Source of the DNA: Brachycybe producta
Taxonomy: Eukaryota; Arthropoda; Diplopoda; Playtdesmida; Andrognathidae
DNA: 64,000 bases
Assembly (NCBI GenBank): GCA_036925085.1
Contig: JAUPFP010000117.1
Location: 62,001 to 126,000 of the forward strand
Direction: 5' to 3'
Numbering within the stretch: the first letter of the stretch is position 1; every line of letters starts with the position of its first letter. A program made the position numbers and the translations under genes. The notes beneath the pieces are model-generated. The model saw only the letters and a program-made list of their open reading frames with translations. It was not told the origin of the DNA and ran no database searches. Positions 1 to 9,868 of this stretch are shown here, piece by piece.

Positions 1-714
1 TTAAGAAAGTGGCAGTTCACTCTTAACACTATTTTAATGTTTCATTATTAAATTGAACCTCAAGCTAGAGTCCACCTGTAACTAAATGCATAGAATAGTA
101 TTTGCATTTTAGAAAAATTGAATTGCAGCCTAATTAGGTTCCTAATTATTGTGCGACCCTGCCACTTGGATAATGTATCGTTTGTTAATATTACTCTTCA
201 CGGCACAGTGATAAGTGAAGATCACAGATCTGCATTCAGCAGGCATGCAGCCACATTCATTACCCGTACAATGTTAATACATAGAAGAATAGCTTTAGTG
301 CTCTATGGTCTCCGACGCGACTATAGCTGACAAGCGACTGAGAATACAGGTCAATACAGGTGTACATACAGTGTAAAATAGTGTGATTTAAGACATGATA
401 TGAAAAGAAGTAGAAATATTACTAGTAAAAAAAATAATTAATAAATTTTTAATTAATGAGGTAAAGTTTCAAATTAACAATACAGGTGATTCACGTTATG
501 TTGGTGGTTCCTCACTAAAGTCAAATCAGATGTGCTTAATTAAAAGACTTTGCGATTACAATTACAATTAAAAATACTCTACGAGCAGTCGGTTTGCCTA
601 TGGCAGAGGGATCTTAAGATACAAGTGCTGCAAGATGCATTGTCAATATATAATAACTACAAAAAAAATTAACATGCATTGTAAATATAAAAAAAATATA
701 CAAATGCAGTCATG
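1..714. other. Intronic/flanking AT-rich DNA, no gene recognised
   Basis: AT-rich sequence with short A/T runs. It lies downstream of the last visible DH-domain exon of the minus-strand gene, so it should be intron. I searched the minus strand for the next DH exon and found no convincing one. A short open frame at 118-330 (plus) has no recognisable motif and is probably chance. Confidence 0.5.
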
Positions 715-734
715 AAAATTTAAACCCACAATTC

Positions 735-870
735 ATTAATGACATCATCAATAGCCTTGTTTAGGAAGAGCATTCCGTTGTTTTATAACCCTCGGAGAGA
801 AAAAAAACATGTAATATGAGTTAGTCTTGGCAAAAATCTCTCTAATTTTCCTTAAGTGGTCCACCCCTTC
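735..870 (-). mobile_element. LINE reverse-transcriptase C-terminal fragment
   Basis: The minus-strand translation contains REIFAKTNSYYMFFFSP, which aligns with the C-terminal end of the LINE copies at 2861-3151 and 6233-6532 (ELLAKTNAYFWSFFP). This is the region just before the stop in non-LTR retrotransposon ORF2 proteins. It is short, diverged and 5'-truncated. Confidence 0.55.
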
Positions 871-980
871 CCACATACAATGCTTTACGTATATCACTAA
901 TATCTAGTATACACATGATAATTTAAATGCATTTAAATAATAAACGTGTTCTACAGAGCCCTCTGCTTAGGACAAACAAA

Positions 981-1202
981 CAATATGTCGAATTCAATTT
1001 ATTCAGTTAATAATCTCAAAATATTGAGATTAATACTTAAATATAAAATATATAAACTATTGACAAAATATTGATTTAGTATTTTAATTTCAAATATTAA
1101 TAATAAAGTCAATTTTTATTTGGTTCATGTCCTTAACTGGATTCCGTATAATTCACCTAAACACATTTAATTTGAATTTATGTGTGTACAAGGTATAAGA
1201 CT
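981..1202. repeat. Intronic repeat, copy 1 (other copy 36391-36608)
   Basis: About 215 bp is shared in the same orientation with 36391-36608, starting at ACAATATGTCGAATTCAATT and ending near GTGTGTACAAGGTA, with scattered substitutions and small indels. Both copies lie in the span of the host gene. No coding potential or terminal motif was seen, so it could be an unclassified interspersed repeat or a segmental duplication. Confidence 0.65.
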
Positions 1203-1387
1203 GTGGTGTGGTTTAGGACAATGACCACATACAATTTTCTTAAACATACATTAACTAATTTCTGATGCAAGATGTAAACTATCACAATAAAAAAGTACAA
1301 TGAAATCTTGTTTGAAAAAAATAATACATGATGCTAAATACGTCTAGCATAGTGATAATTTTTTTAAAAAAATAAAAGGATTCTCAC

Positions 1388-1483
1388 CTTAAGAAGAAGC
1401 TGATAGTCGTTAATTCGTTGTATGGGAAGTTTGAGATGGTCTGAAAGAGACCTGTCAATCTCACCAATTCGTTTACTGTATTC
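1388..1483 (-). CDS. RhoGEF (SH3-DH) gene, DH exon 4 (last visible)
   Basis: A 96 nt exon (32 codons, phase 0 in and 0 out). The acceptor is TGTTTAG and the donor GTGAGA on the minus strand. It encodes EYSKRIGEIDRS followed by LKLPIQRINDYQLLLK. The latter is the conserved DH-domain CR3 helix (consensus L-P-x-Q-R-I-x-x-Y-x-L-L-L-K), which contacts Rho GTPases and is needed for nucleotide exchange. It is preceded by the exon at 1884-1976 in matching phase. The rest of the DH domain and any PH domain must lie beyond position 1. The family assignment is secure; the exact orthologue is inferred. Confidence 0.9.
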
Positions 1484-1596
1484 CTAAACACAGAAAGAAG
1501 ATAATCGGCGATCAGTAAGCGCTTAAACTATTGGGTAACGACAGTAAAAAGAAAGAAAGAAATGAGTCTGCGCAGAAGAGATGTCTCTCACTTTCT

Positions 1597-1806
1597 AGAC
1601 AGGCAATTAGAAAACGGGACAAACAGAAGTTGGCTCCGCCCTTTTTTTGACGAACGCATCTTCTAATTGGTTGGTTATGTAGACTGACGTCACATGCTCC
1701 GCCCTTTTCAACGTCGAACCACACAACAAACCAATTAGAAGTTGCCGGTCGTCATAAAAAGAGCGGAGTCAACTTCTATATGTCTCGATTTCTAATTGCC
1801 TGTCTC
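1597..1806. mobile_element. Palindromic MITE (ACAGGCA/CCGCCCTTTT family), copy 1
   Basis: The two arms are inverted copies. The left arm starts ACAGGCAATTAGAAAACGGG and the right arm ends TTTCTAATTGCCTGT. Both carry the family core GGCTCCGCCCTTTT and CTAATTGGTTGGTT. No coding capacity is seen. The left and right arms agree with each other better than with other copies in the window. Confidence 0.75.
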
Positions 1807-1883
1807 TAGTCAATATATATTTTAGAAAAAAAAAAAAAAAGCTAAACAGAGAGCATTACACACACAGACACATAAAATCTTAC

Positions 1884-1976
1884 CTCGAAGTATTCTTTCA
1901 CTTGGGGAGTATCTAAAACAGCCTGAGCCTGTGCCTCATCTTGGCAATAGTTTGAATGCATGTCAAAGTCGCGTTC
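1884..1976 (-). CDS. RhoGEF (SH3-DH) gene, DH exon 3
   Basis: A 93 nt exon (31 codons, phase 0/0), with acceptor TGTATGATAG and donor GTAAGA. It encodes ERDFDMHSNYCQDEAQAQAV then LDTPQVKEYFE, corresponding to the middle helices of a DH domain. It continues directly from LGKTFLRL in the exon at 5647-5716 and into EYSKRIGEID in the exon at 1388-1483. The introns on both sides contain MITEs and LINE debris. The reading frame, both splice sites and the continuity of the DH alignment make this a confident exon. Confidence 0.88.
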
Positions 1977-2493
1977 CTATCATACAGCAAAGGAAAAGAG
2001 AGAGAGAAGAAAAAAAAAAATGATTCACTTCAAATCTGTTGGCATCTTTCATAAAAAAAAATATAAGCACAACGCATATGCGATGGCAAAAATAAAGTTT
2101 GTCTATAAATGGAACAATTTGGAAGTTTAAAATGAAGATCAGATTTTCGTCGAAGCTCTTAACATACTAAGGGTTTGCATTTTTGTGAGCAACACAACCC
2201 ATAAATCGAATCTGTAGCCAACGTTCAAACGATCGTAAAAATGTCTTGAAATGAGAACAAACAAACAAATCTAAACCAGAACAAAATATCATTTGAAATA
2301 AATAATAATAATTTTAATAATAAAAAATAGGATAACTGCAGAAATATATGTATTTTTAAATAATTTTTGACCCGTGTTAAAAACGAATATTTACATGATT
2401 ATGTGGTAAACATTTGAACAGCTCAGAGGTAACTGCAGCCACGGCAGCATCCTCTAAAACATGCTGCGGCAGCAATTTCCTCCGAGTATCCAC

Positions 2494-2700
2494 ATGCATT
2501 TAGAAATCGGGACGAACACAAGTTGGCTCCGCCCTTTTTATGACGACCTGCAACTTCTAATTGGTTTGTTGTGTGGTTCGACGTTGAAAAGGGCGGAACA
2601 TGTGACGTCAGACTACAAAACCAACCAATTAGAAGTTGCCGGTCGTCATAAAAAGGGCGGAGCCAACTTGTGTTCGTCCCGATTTCTAAATGCCTGTGTA
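2494..2700. mobile_element. Palindromic MITE, copy 2 (near-perfect palindrome)
   Basis: About 100 bp arms are inverted copies over almost their whole length. The left arm reads GCATTTAGAAATCGGGACGA and the right arm ends with its complement. Inside are GGCTCCGCCCTTTTTATGACG and, toward the centre, GACGTTGAAAAGGGCGGAAC. It is non-coding and belongs to the same family as 1597-1806 and 44638-45012. Confidence 0.8.
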
Positions 2701-2779
2701 TCCTGAAGCATGCCTCTCCCCTATTTTAAAGTCCCCATTTTCACGATGATAGTTGTCACGATAGTTGCTGTCATGAGAG

Positions 2780-3700
2780 CAACTCAATTCAATTCAATTC
2801 AATTAGATACACCTGCAATCAGCTTGAAAGCCATGTGACAGGGGGGATTGCTCCCAATCATCAGTGATTGTCATTATTTAAAAATAAGACATCATCACAA
2901 AATTGAAATCGTCCTAACAAAGAACTATTCACAGGAAGAGAATTCCATAGTCTAACAACATTAGGAATAAAAGACCAAAAATATGCATCAGTCCTAGCCA
3001 TTAATTCTTTGAAAGTCTTTGAATTCCCAAATCTACCTTTACGATGATTTCTAGTTAGTAAACCATTAAGCAGAGTAATGTTATCATCAGATAGCAAACG
3101 TCCCAGAAGAGCGAGGCTTTGCTCATTTCTTCGGACTGCCAACCATCCCAATTACATTTGTTAAAAAGAAACACTACTCTTTTAACCTCAGAAATTTTTT
3201 CCACACATACAATAACATCACATAAGACTATCTCATGATCACTAATTCCCCCTGATACCCTAACATTGGATAATAACTCTGGACTATTAGTCAGTACTAC
3301 ATCAAGAATTTTGTCATTTCTTGTCGGTTTAGTTACAACCTGTTCCATAGAGTAAGTATTCATACTATCTAAAAATGAAACTGCTAATGGTCCGTCACTG
3401 CCACTGATCACCGTATGCATTTCCCAGTTGATGTTTGGAAAATGTACATCACCTCCTAAAATAATGGTTGGGCTGTGGTATTTATTATGAAGAGTGTCTA
3501 AAGAAGTTCTTACACTAGTGATATCTGCTATGGAGGATCCCGGTGGCCTATAAAAAGAATATAAAAACACCTTTTTACCATTCTTTAGCCTTAAACTACA
3601 ACATACTATTTCACAGTCTGTTTCAAAACTTGTTTCCCTGCAACTATGAAATATTTGTGAAATAGCTATGAAAACCCCACCCCAGAACGACCAACCCTGT
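2780..3700 (-). mobile_element. Internally deleted LINE: endonuclease joined to RT C-terminus
   Basis: On the minus strand, ~3152-3700 encodes an apurinic-type (EEP) endonuclease fragment: GGVFIAIS, YRPPGSS, TIILGGDVHFPNINWE and ISDHEIVLCDV are characteristic LINE endonuclease blocks (N/D and the SDH catalytic motif). At ~3150 it jumps to the very C-terminus of reverse transcriptase (RRNEQSLALLGRLL, NVVRLWNSLPVNS). The whole RT core is missing. The 3' end (2780-2800 on the plus strand) is a tail of AATTC/GAATT units rather than poly-A, as in CR1/L2-like elements. Dead copy. Confidence 0.8.
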
Positions 3701-3959
3701 CTCTACGGTACACTGTGACGTATGTAGTAGTACTACGTGTGTAGTAGTACTAAGGTACTAACTAGTAACTTACTTAAAAGTGTAAAGCTGATGCTTCCTG
3801 TAGACTTTTGAAAAGGTTGGACACTGTTTAGAGTCTCAAGTTGTAAACCAGATTTAGAAGAATGAAATGGCAATACGTACATACATAATAATATAGCACC
3901 AAATAAAAAAAAACACTGCAAAAGTGTCAACAGGCTGCCACATGGTTTAGAAAACAAGT

Positions 3960-4185
3960 TGGGAAAATTTATTTCGATATATCGATAATTCTTCATAATA
4001 TCGATATGAGTATCGATATCAAAAAAGGACTATCATAACGAAAATACCGATACGATAACGATGTATCAATATCATTCGATATAAAGCCACTCTCTACAAC
4101 AAACCAATTAGAAGTTGCCGGTTGTCATAAAAAGGGCCGAGCCAACTTGTGTTCGTCCGATTTCTAAATTTCTGTCCTAGAGCCG
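3960..4185. repeat. ATCGATA-rich simple sequence and MITE half-copy
   Basis: Positions 3975-4085 hold repeated ATCGATAT/ATACCGATA units. From about 4100 a right half of the CCGCCCTTTT palindromic MITE follows (CCAATTAGAAGTTGCCGG, then AAAAAGGGCCGAGCC). No gene is seen. Confidence 0.5.
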
Positions 4186-4309
4186 GGGCTGCAGGGCCTA
4201 CACTCCAGAGTTTCACGTGTCGTGAGACAAACAATTTTGCGGTTCTGAAGTCGCTTAAATGACTCTAGTAACCAAACTTGATTTAATTTGTTTTCGTTTT
4301 TTGAATTTC

Positions 4310-4960
4310 ACACCTGTGTGTGAAAACGATGATGTAATAGGTTTTGGCCAACTGGACCAATCTATTGATTGGTCAGTTTGGGCCCAAACTCTTAAAGTAA
4401 CCAGTTGAAAAGGTGCCTTTGGAATCGGCCAACTAATATTTGGTGGATTTTCAGGATATTCAAGAATTCTTAAATATCCTGAAAATCCACCAAATTATTA
4501 AATTAAAAAGTGAGGTTCACTTTTTAATACAGAATCTATGCCCAATTTTGGCTAGATTCTAATAATTCATGTACACGTTATTTTTTAAGTGTTGTACAAC
4601 ACGTGTATCTCTTAGAAAAAATTATCCAGTTATACCGGAATTAAACAAGTTATTTTCGCATTTTAAAAGTGGTGAATTTCTTTAATTAATTGCGCGGTTG
4701 TGTTTCATCATCATCTTTTCAGCTTTTCACCTAGTCATGATCTTCAAGACGATGACCAGGTGCAAACTTGTATTCTACAAATGAAAGCAGTCAATCCGAT
4801 CTTCAAAGGTGATTTATCGGGTGCAAGCCTGACAAGATACAGACGACAAAAGATTCTTAAAACTGTGGAAGTCCTTGTGAGGACGCTAGAAAGGTATTAT
4901 ATTGGCCTAGTCCTCATGGACAGGATAGAATATGTGACCTAGCCAATCACTTCTAAATAG
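4310..4960 (+). mobile_element. Diverged LTR-family F fragments with a perfect hairpin
   Basis: Pieces match the LTR family complete at 60442-61182: ATTGATTGGTCAGTTTGG, AATCTATGCCCAATTTTGG, and AAAGATTCTTAAAACTGT through GACCTAGCCAATCAC. Within it, 4439-4493 is a perfect inverted repeat whose arms begin TTTGGTGGATTTTCAGGATA. No intact ORF. Confidence 0.5.
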
Positions 4961-5021
4961 ACTATGATTTCTTTTACAGTTACGGTTTTTGAGAAATATA
5001 CGAGCAAACATTTGAAGTATA

Positions 5022-5423
5022 CCTTAATACCTTCCCTACATATAGATAATTCTGCAACCAGTAATAGTACAAGCCTGGAATATTTTCCATTGGCTTGTAC
5101 TCTCAACGGACCTCAAAAGACAGTTTTCATTTTCGTTCGGTCACCTCCGGTTCCGGAAATACAGTCATTTACGTGTCTGAACGAAAACGGTCCATTAAAG
5201 TCTAATGAAAGTACAATCCAATGGAAAAAGTTTCAGACTTGCCCCATTTCCGGTTTCCATTCTAGGATAACCTTAATGGCATTTCAAATGACAGTATTTT
5301 TGGAACCGGAGCTGTTCAAAAAAAAAAGAAACTGTCCAGTGAAGTCCATTGAGTACTGTACAAGCCAATGGAAAACGTTGCAGAAATATCTCTATACGGG
5401 ATAAAACATTAAGGTATACCCGA
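5022..5423. mobile_element. Foldback MITE with GTATACCTTAAT termini
   Basis: The ends are inverted (GAAGTATACCTTAATACC on the left, CATTAAGGTATACCCG on the right), and internal stretches are inverted too (AAGCCTGGAATATTTTCCAT against AATGGAAAACG). An open frame at 4964-5404 lies across this palindrome and has no recognisable domain, so I treat it as chance. Similar GGTATACC...CTTAATG ends occur at 41700-41945. Confidence 0.45.
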
Positions 5424-5646
5424 AACGTTTAGACTTATTTTTCTCCAAAATAGTAACTGTCCGAATTCAGTTGTTGTTTTACTTGTCCCAATCACTTTGG
5501 GGTATACCTTAATAACATAAATTCGCATATTAGTTGTACTCAGCTCAACAAGATCTTTCCTACAAGCTACGCTTTATTTAAATTGGTGAGGACCCTGCAT
5601 ACATGGATTGATCCACATATTAATACTCATTGTTAAATGAACTCAC

Positions 5647-5716
5647 CAGCCTGAGGAAGGTTTTGCCCAGTTTAGTTGGCTCTCCAGCATAGTACTGAAC
5701 TCCTTTAATAAGAACA
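5647..5716 (-). CDS. RhoGEF (SH3-DH) gene, DH exon 2
   Basis: A 70 nt exon with acceptor TTTTTTTAG and donor GTGAGT. Its first T completes the Asn codon begun in the exon at 6972-7142, giving FHNN followed by VLIKGVQYYAGEPTKLGK and TFLRL. This is the DH segment after CR2 where the family consensus is FHxxxLLxxL...P..LG..F. It ends in phase 0 and continues into ERDFDMH at 1976. Too small to be noticed as an ORF, but the phase match on both sides is exact. Confidence 0.88.
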
Positions 5717-6088
5717 CTAAAAAAATAAACAAAGTCACAAAAATATAAGAAATAAACAGTGTTAAATTGCTTGTAACAATATAGTTTCTCACGTTTCACT
5801 AAATTTTTGTTCGCATCCGAATGCTAGTTTAGGCCTATAGTTTTAATACTTCCATATTATCAAATACTGGTTGTTATATAATAGCAAGCTGGAGTTTACT
5901 GTGAATGTCACGCACATTCAAATTGAGCTAAAGAGTTGTAACACCCTGTATTTCGCCATAGTTGAGCATTTAAACATAAAACATGCAATGCTGTTATATC
6001 TAATCGTTAGTGTAACATTTACTCTTAATTATTAAATTCTAAAATTAATTTAAGAAAATAAACATGACAGCCAATACCAACCAAAGTA

Positions 6089-6645
6089 TGTATTCAATTC
6101 AATTCAACTCAGTACCTCTGCAATCAGCTAAAAAGCCATGTCGCAGTGTGGGGGGCGGAGGGGATTGCTCCCAATCACAAATGATTGTCATTCAGGTAAA
6201 ACAAGACATAATTGTTAAATTAAATCGTCATCCTAACAAAGAACTATCAACTGGAAGAGAATTCCATAGTCTAATAACATTCGGGGGAAAAAAGACCAAA
6301 AATATGCATTTGTTTTAGCCAGTAATTCTTTTAAAGTCTTTGAATGCCCGTGTCTTCCCTTACGAGGATGTGTATTCAATAAGTCATTAAGTAGGGCAAT
6401 AGTATCATCGCCTGCCAGTAAACGTCCAAAAACAGCAAGGCTTTGGTCATTTCTTCGGCCTGCTAATGATTCCCATTTTAGTTCCTGAAGCATAGAAGAT
6501 ACACTGTCAGTATACACGCATCTTCCTTTCACAAATCTTGCAGCCTTACCGCTGTGCCACTTTTATTTCGTGCTTTAATTACTTCTAAATGGGTTCCAAA
6601 CTGGGGAACAATATTCTAATATAAGTCTGACTAAGGTAAAATAAA
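6089..6645 (-). mobile_element. 5'-truncated LINE 3' end
   Basis: The minus strand encodes the last ~100 residues of a LINE RT ORF: GRCVYTDSVSSMLQELKW, RRNDQSLAVFGRLLAGDD, then HSKTLKELLAKTNAYFWSFF. It then loses frame relative to the 2861-3151 copy (a frameshift after FPRM). The 3' tail, at the left side, is AATTC repeats followed by the shared TGCAATCAGCT. Upstream (6545-6645) is a further diverged RT C-terminal region. Confidence 0.75.
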
Positions 6646-6971
6646 ATGTGTCTAAATTTTTTGGGACAAACGCTTGTAATTTTTTTTTTACAAGAAATGG
6701 TAAGATGTTGTGGAGAATACCTGATTAGTGCAATTTACAAAAAGGAAATACTAGATATTAAGCTGTATTGTTCAAATGTTATTTCAGAAATTCTGCACTT
6801 CAGGAATACCGGAAAGAAATCTGTCAGATATGATTGCTGGAAATCATATATGAACGAGAATCCAAAATTTAATTGTAGCAGTTTAGGTTTATAAAAAAAA
6901 CGTGATTCTTCCAGATCCTAATGTAAAATTAAAAGCGTCAGTGTTAAGAGTAATTTGAAATTTGTTCTTAC
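6646..6971. other. Intron, no feature recognised
   Basis: AT-rich sequence between a LINE fragment and the first DH exon. An open frame at 6646-6894 (plus) has no recognisable motif and is judged fortuitous. Confidence 0.5.
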
Positions 6972-7142
6972 TTATTGTGAAAATCACAGATCTCCTTGAA
7001 ATTTAAGAAAATAGAATCTCTTTGATCTTTGAGTTCTTTTGGCATTCTTGGATTGTCCATCTCTTTCAAGTAAGTGTTCACAACATGCTGCATATCCTTA
7101 ACAAACTCCTCTTCAGTTTCAACAAGTTCTTTGACCACAATT
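6972..7142 (-). CDS. RhoGEF (SH3-DH) gene, DH exon 1
   Basis: A 171 nt exon with acceptor TTTAATAG and donor GTAAGA. It encodes IVVKELVETEEEFVKDMQHV, then VNTYLKEMDNPRMPKELKDQ, then FLNFKEICDFHN. ELVETE-x-x-[FY]-V-x-D is the N-terminal helix (CR1) of a DH domain, where the invariant Glu contacts switch I of the GTPase. F-x-N-x-x-x-I-x-x-F-H is CR2. The first base completes the Arg codon from the SH3 exon at 7253-7429, so SH3 and DH are separated by only about 35 residues. That spacing is closer to obscurin/UNC-89 proteins than to Trio/Kalirin, but this is inference. Confidence 0.92.
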
Positions 7143-7252
7143 CTATTAAAAAAAATGAAAAGTAACAAGTTAACCAACGACGATAAAATACATTTTCTCC
7201 ACATTATAGCAACTTGTAACCTAAGAGATACACTTTTAGATATTAAAGTCAC

Positions 7253-7429
7253 CTTCTTTTCTGTGCGGCTTCTCGTTCCTTTGAATCGGACCGCAAGTCG
7301 AATTCGATGTCTCCAATGGTTTGCAACGATTGAAGAGTCGTATCGACAGATTTCTTCTCTAAGTAACTGAATGGAATCCATCCTTGACGAGGTGACAAGT
7401 ACTTTGATGGCCGGGTTCTCACAAGCCAC
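7253..7429 (-). CDS. RhoGEF (SH3-DH) gene, SH3 second half and linker
   Basis: A 177 nt exon: acceptor TTACCACAG, donor AAG|GTGACT. It encodes WLVRTRPSKYLSPRQGWIPF then SYLEKKS, the second half of an SH3 domain: the W of the peptide groove, the G-W-I-P (ALYDY-type G-x-x-P) motif and the Y of the last strand are all present. A charged linker (DLRSDSKEREAAQKR) follows and leads into the DH domain. Phase: its first base completes AG|G (Arg) from the exon at 11705-11817, and its last two bases are completed by the A at 7142. Confidence 0.9.
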
Positions 7430-7501
7430 CTGTGGTAACAAAAAAAAACGACATAAAATAACTTAACATCAAGACAGAAAATGAATTGTTTATTATTTAG
7501 A

Positions 7502-8049
7502 TGTAACACCCTATATTTCGTCTTCCCTTTGCTTTTATGGCCTTGGGGTCCCTCATACCCCAATTGCTGCATTTCCGCCCCTTTCATTAGCCTTTAAAAC
7601 CCAAAAGCATAAGCCTGGTTCCAGGTATTGGCGGAGAGATACCCGTTGGAGCAAGGTCCCTTAGGCATGGGTGTACCTGTGTAGATGCACACAAGCCCTA
7701 GGTATAAAGGTCCATGTTTCGATTGATTCGGAGTCCATTCCTTGATATCGAAACTATGAAATAACTCAGTCAATGGCCCAGTGGCTAACCAATGCCGCAC
7801 TTGTAACTCTTCTCTATTTGATGTACTTGCAATGATTGTGTACATTCAACAAGTAACTCGTAACAAGTATCTCTGTCCTCATATATTCTCTTCCACCAAA
7901 CTGCATCCAAAGGAAATACCAAAGGGCATGACCCCGGCACCATTAGGAGTCAAGTATAAATCATATATACTCTTGGCATAAGGCAGTATTCGCCCCAAAC
8001 TAAGATGATCAAGTTTTGAGTCCCATAACACGTGCTCTACACTGTTACA
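7502..8049 (+). mobile_element. LTR-like repeat (TGTAAC...GTTACA), probable solo LTR
   Basis: Starts TGTAACACCC and ends CTGTTACA, giving inverted TGTAAC/GTTACA ends. It contains a TATA-box-like AGGTATAAAGGTCC near 7696. The flanks are TAGA and TACA, a possible 4 bp TSD with one mismatch. It is related in its first ten bases to the family of 9869-10546 but otherwise different. It lies in the intron between the two SH3 exons. Confidence 0.5.
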
Positions 8050-8053
8050 TACA

Positions 8054-9500
8054 AATAACACCCAGTAAATCATGATCCTCACGAAACACTAGCCTGGGGT
8101 GTGTGGCAACCTGGTCTGCTCAATTTCAAATTTTGATTGAGCAGACGAATTTCCCTATGGTGGTCTGCCTGACAGCTACAGTAGGCTGTTGGGACGGACG
8201 CCATTTTGGTGCCAGCAGACCTGTCACCATGAAGTCTATGGGTGAGAGGTCAGATGTGACCTCTGTCCCCTCCAGGTGGAGTTGCCTGGAGGTTTCCTGT
8301 GGCCTAGTCAACCACAGGATCTGGGCAGTTGGTTGTAGGCTTCAGGAGTGACTAGACCTGTGGGTGGAGGTCAGGTAGACCTCCACTGGCCAGTGCATCC
8401 CTTCATCTTTGTTTTGCCTTTTGGCTTTTGCCTTGTATAAAGTGCCTTTGGGCTGGTCAAGCGGACCAGCCCTTATTTGTAAATATCAACTGTCATCTTA
8501 TTCATCTTATCCGTCGTAAGTGTCAATTAAATACACTTTAATCATCACTTGCTGTGTCGTGTCGTTTATTTGGGGAGTTACCGCGGGAGGGTGGGTCGCC
8601 GGTTTGGGGCAACACCACCGTCCTTCTTCGACCTTTTTCGGCCGGTACTCGTGTCGGCTCGTGGTAGAACCGGTGTTCTACCGCGATATTCTCGGCGTGG
8701 CGGTGTGGTCTTTCGTCGTGTCCGTCGTGAGTGGCTCCACGGAGCCGGCACATCCCAAGGAACACCGTGGGAGAGGCGGCTACGGGTACGGTTCCGTCCC
8801 CATAGGAGCCGGTTGGCGGTAAGGTTTTGCGTCCGTTTTGCGATTAATTTACCGGGTTATTGTAACTGTCCGGCGGGACGTTACAGGTGTGAATGACTCA
8901 TCTCTGTCCCTCCCTCCTTCTGGAATTAAAACTCAAGTGGCGGATCAATACCTTTTAGGACCATGGTCACTTGGACCTAGTTACACCTCGTAGGTGTACA
9001 CAGGTCCAAGATATAAAAGGACCATGCTCCTCTTTGTTCTTGGTTCACTCTTTTGCTCAACTCTTGTACTATGTCGATTATTTCATCCATATCACATCAT
9101 GGGCACGTGGACGCACCTTTGATTAATAACTACTCATTCTTGTAACATTGATGTTTCTATGCAAGGATGAATAAAAGTGTTTACAATATGAAACTGCGTT
9201 GTCTCTATGTTTGGTAACTAACCTTTCTCTAGACAAGCCGGGGATACCATAGGGCAAGAAAGCGTATGGATCCCTTACAGAGCAGCAAGTCTTCAAGAAG
9301 GAAGAGGAACTACAATGGCGACCAGAAGTGGATGTTAACCATCCTTCTGATAGATTACACCCTTGCTAAGAAGGACGTCTACAATCCATCACCATCCAGT
9401 ACATGTTTTGGTAGCTCGAATCTTCTGCGTGTGGTTACCACGCGATCGAGGGACGAGACGAGCTACTGGAAAATGGTCAAAGAAGTCGCCAACGCTCACA
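8054..9500 (+). mobile_element. LTR family A copy interrupted by a solo LTR
   Basis: 8054-8101 (CACCCAGTAAATCATGATCC ... TAGCCTGGGG) and 8886-9500 (GTGAATGACTCATC ... CAAGATATAAAAGGACCATG ... GAATGAATAAAAG ... AACGCTCACA) align end to end with the family A LTRs at 9869 and 36684. They are split by the 8102-8885 element. The TATA box (~9010) and polyadenylation signal (~9170) are recognisable. No matching TSD was found at the outer ends. Confidence 0.75.
8102..8885 (+). mobile_element. Solo LTR of the 12.6 kb Gypsy family (B), TSD GGTG
   Basis: Starts TGTGGCAACCTGGTCTGCTC and ends CGGCGGGACGTTACA, matching the LTRs at 16885-17671 and 28720-29510 in inverse orientation. It is flanked on both sides by GGTG (8098-8101 and 8886-8889), a 4 bp target-site duplication. 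No internal region remains, so it is the product of LTR-LTR recombination. It is more diverged from the other two LTRs than they are from each other. Confidence 0.88.
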
Positions 9501-9699
9501 CATTATTTATATTTTTAGTCTTTTTTTTTAAACTCATTTTCGCATTTTCCCATTTTTGCACCTTAAAGTTTGTTATGGGATTAAGATTGGTCGACTATCA
9601 GGGCTGTAGACAGCCAGCTTGGGCCCCGGGGTAAATTATCATCCCAGGCCCCTTAACAGTGAATTAATTGTACTGTCTGTAGTAGGCGGTTATCGATTT

Positions 9700-9830
9700 C
9701 ATGTTAAATACAAAATTTTGTTTAATTGCATATTTATTATTGTATTTTTAATAAAAAAAAAATATTGTTTTTTTTTAATTAAAAATACAATAATAAATAT
9801 GCAATTAAACAAAATTTTGTATTTAACATG
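9700..9830. repeat. Perfect 53 bp inverted repeat (hairpin)
   Basis: The left arm 9700-9752 (starting CATGTTAAATACAAAATTTT) and the right arm 9778-9830 are exact reverse complements. The 25 nt between them are an A run and a T run that can pair as well, leaving a loop of about five bases (TATTG). It is non-coding and very AT-rich. Confidence 0.85.
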
Positions 9831-9868
9831 AAAAATGTTTGTTTTCCAAAAAAATCAGCTGTACCTAA

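Noticed and set aside
1..1387. Next DH exon downstream of LKLPIQRINDYQLLLK
   Set aside because: No acceptor followed by DH-like codons was found on the minus strand; the exon is probably beyond base 1.
4964..5404. 146-codon open frame on the plus strand
   Set aside because: It lies across an inverted-repeat MITE; no domain, no codon bias, and the frame includes both palindrome arms.
7074..7370. 98-codon plus-strand frame over the DH/SH3 exons
   Set aside because: Antisense to exons whose minus-strand translation is clearly SH3 and DH.
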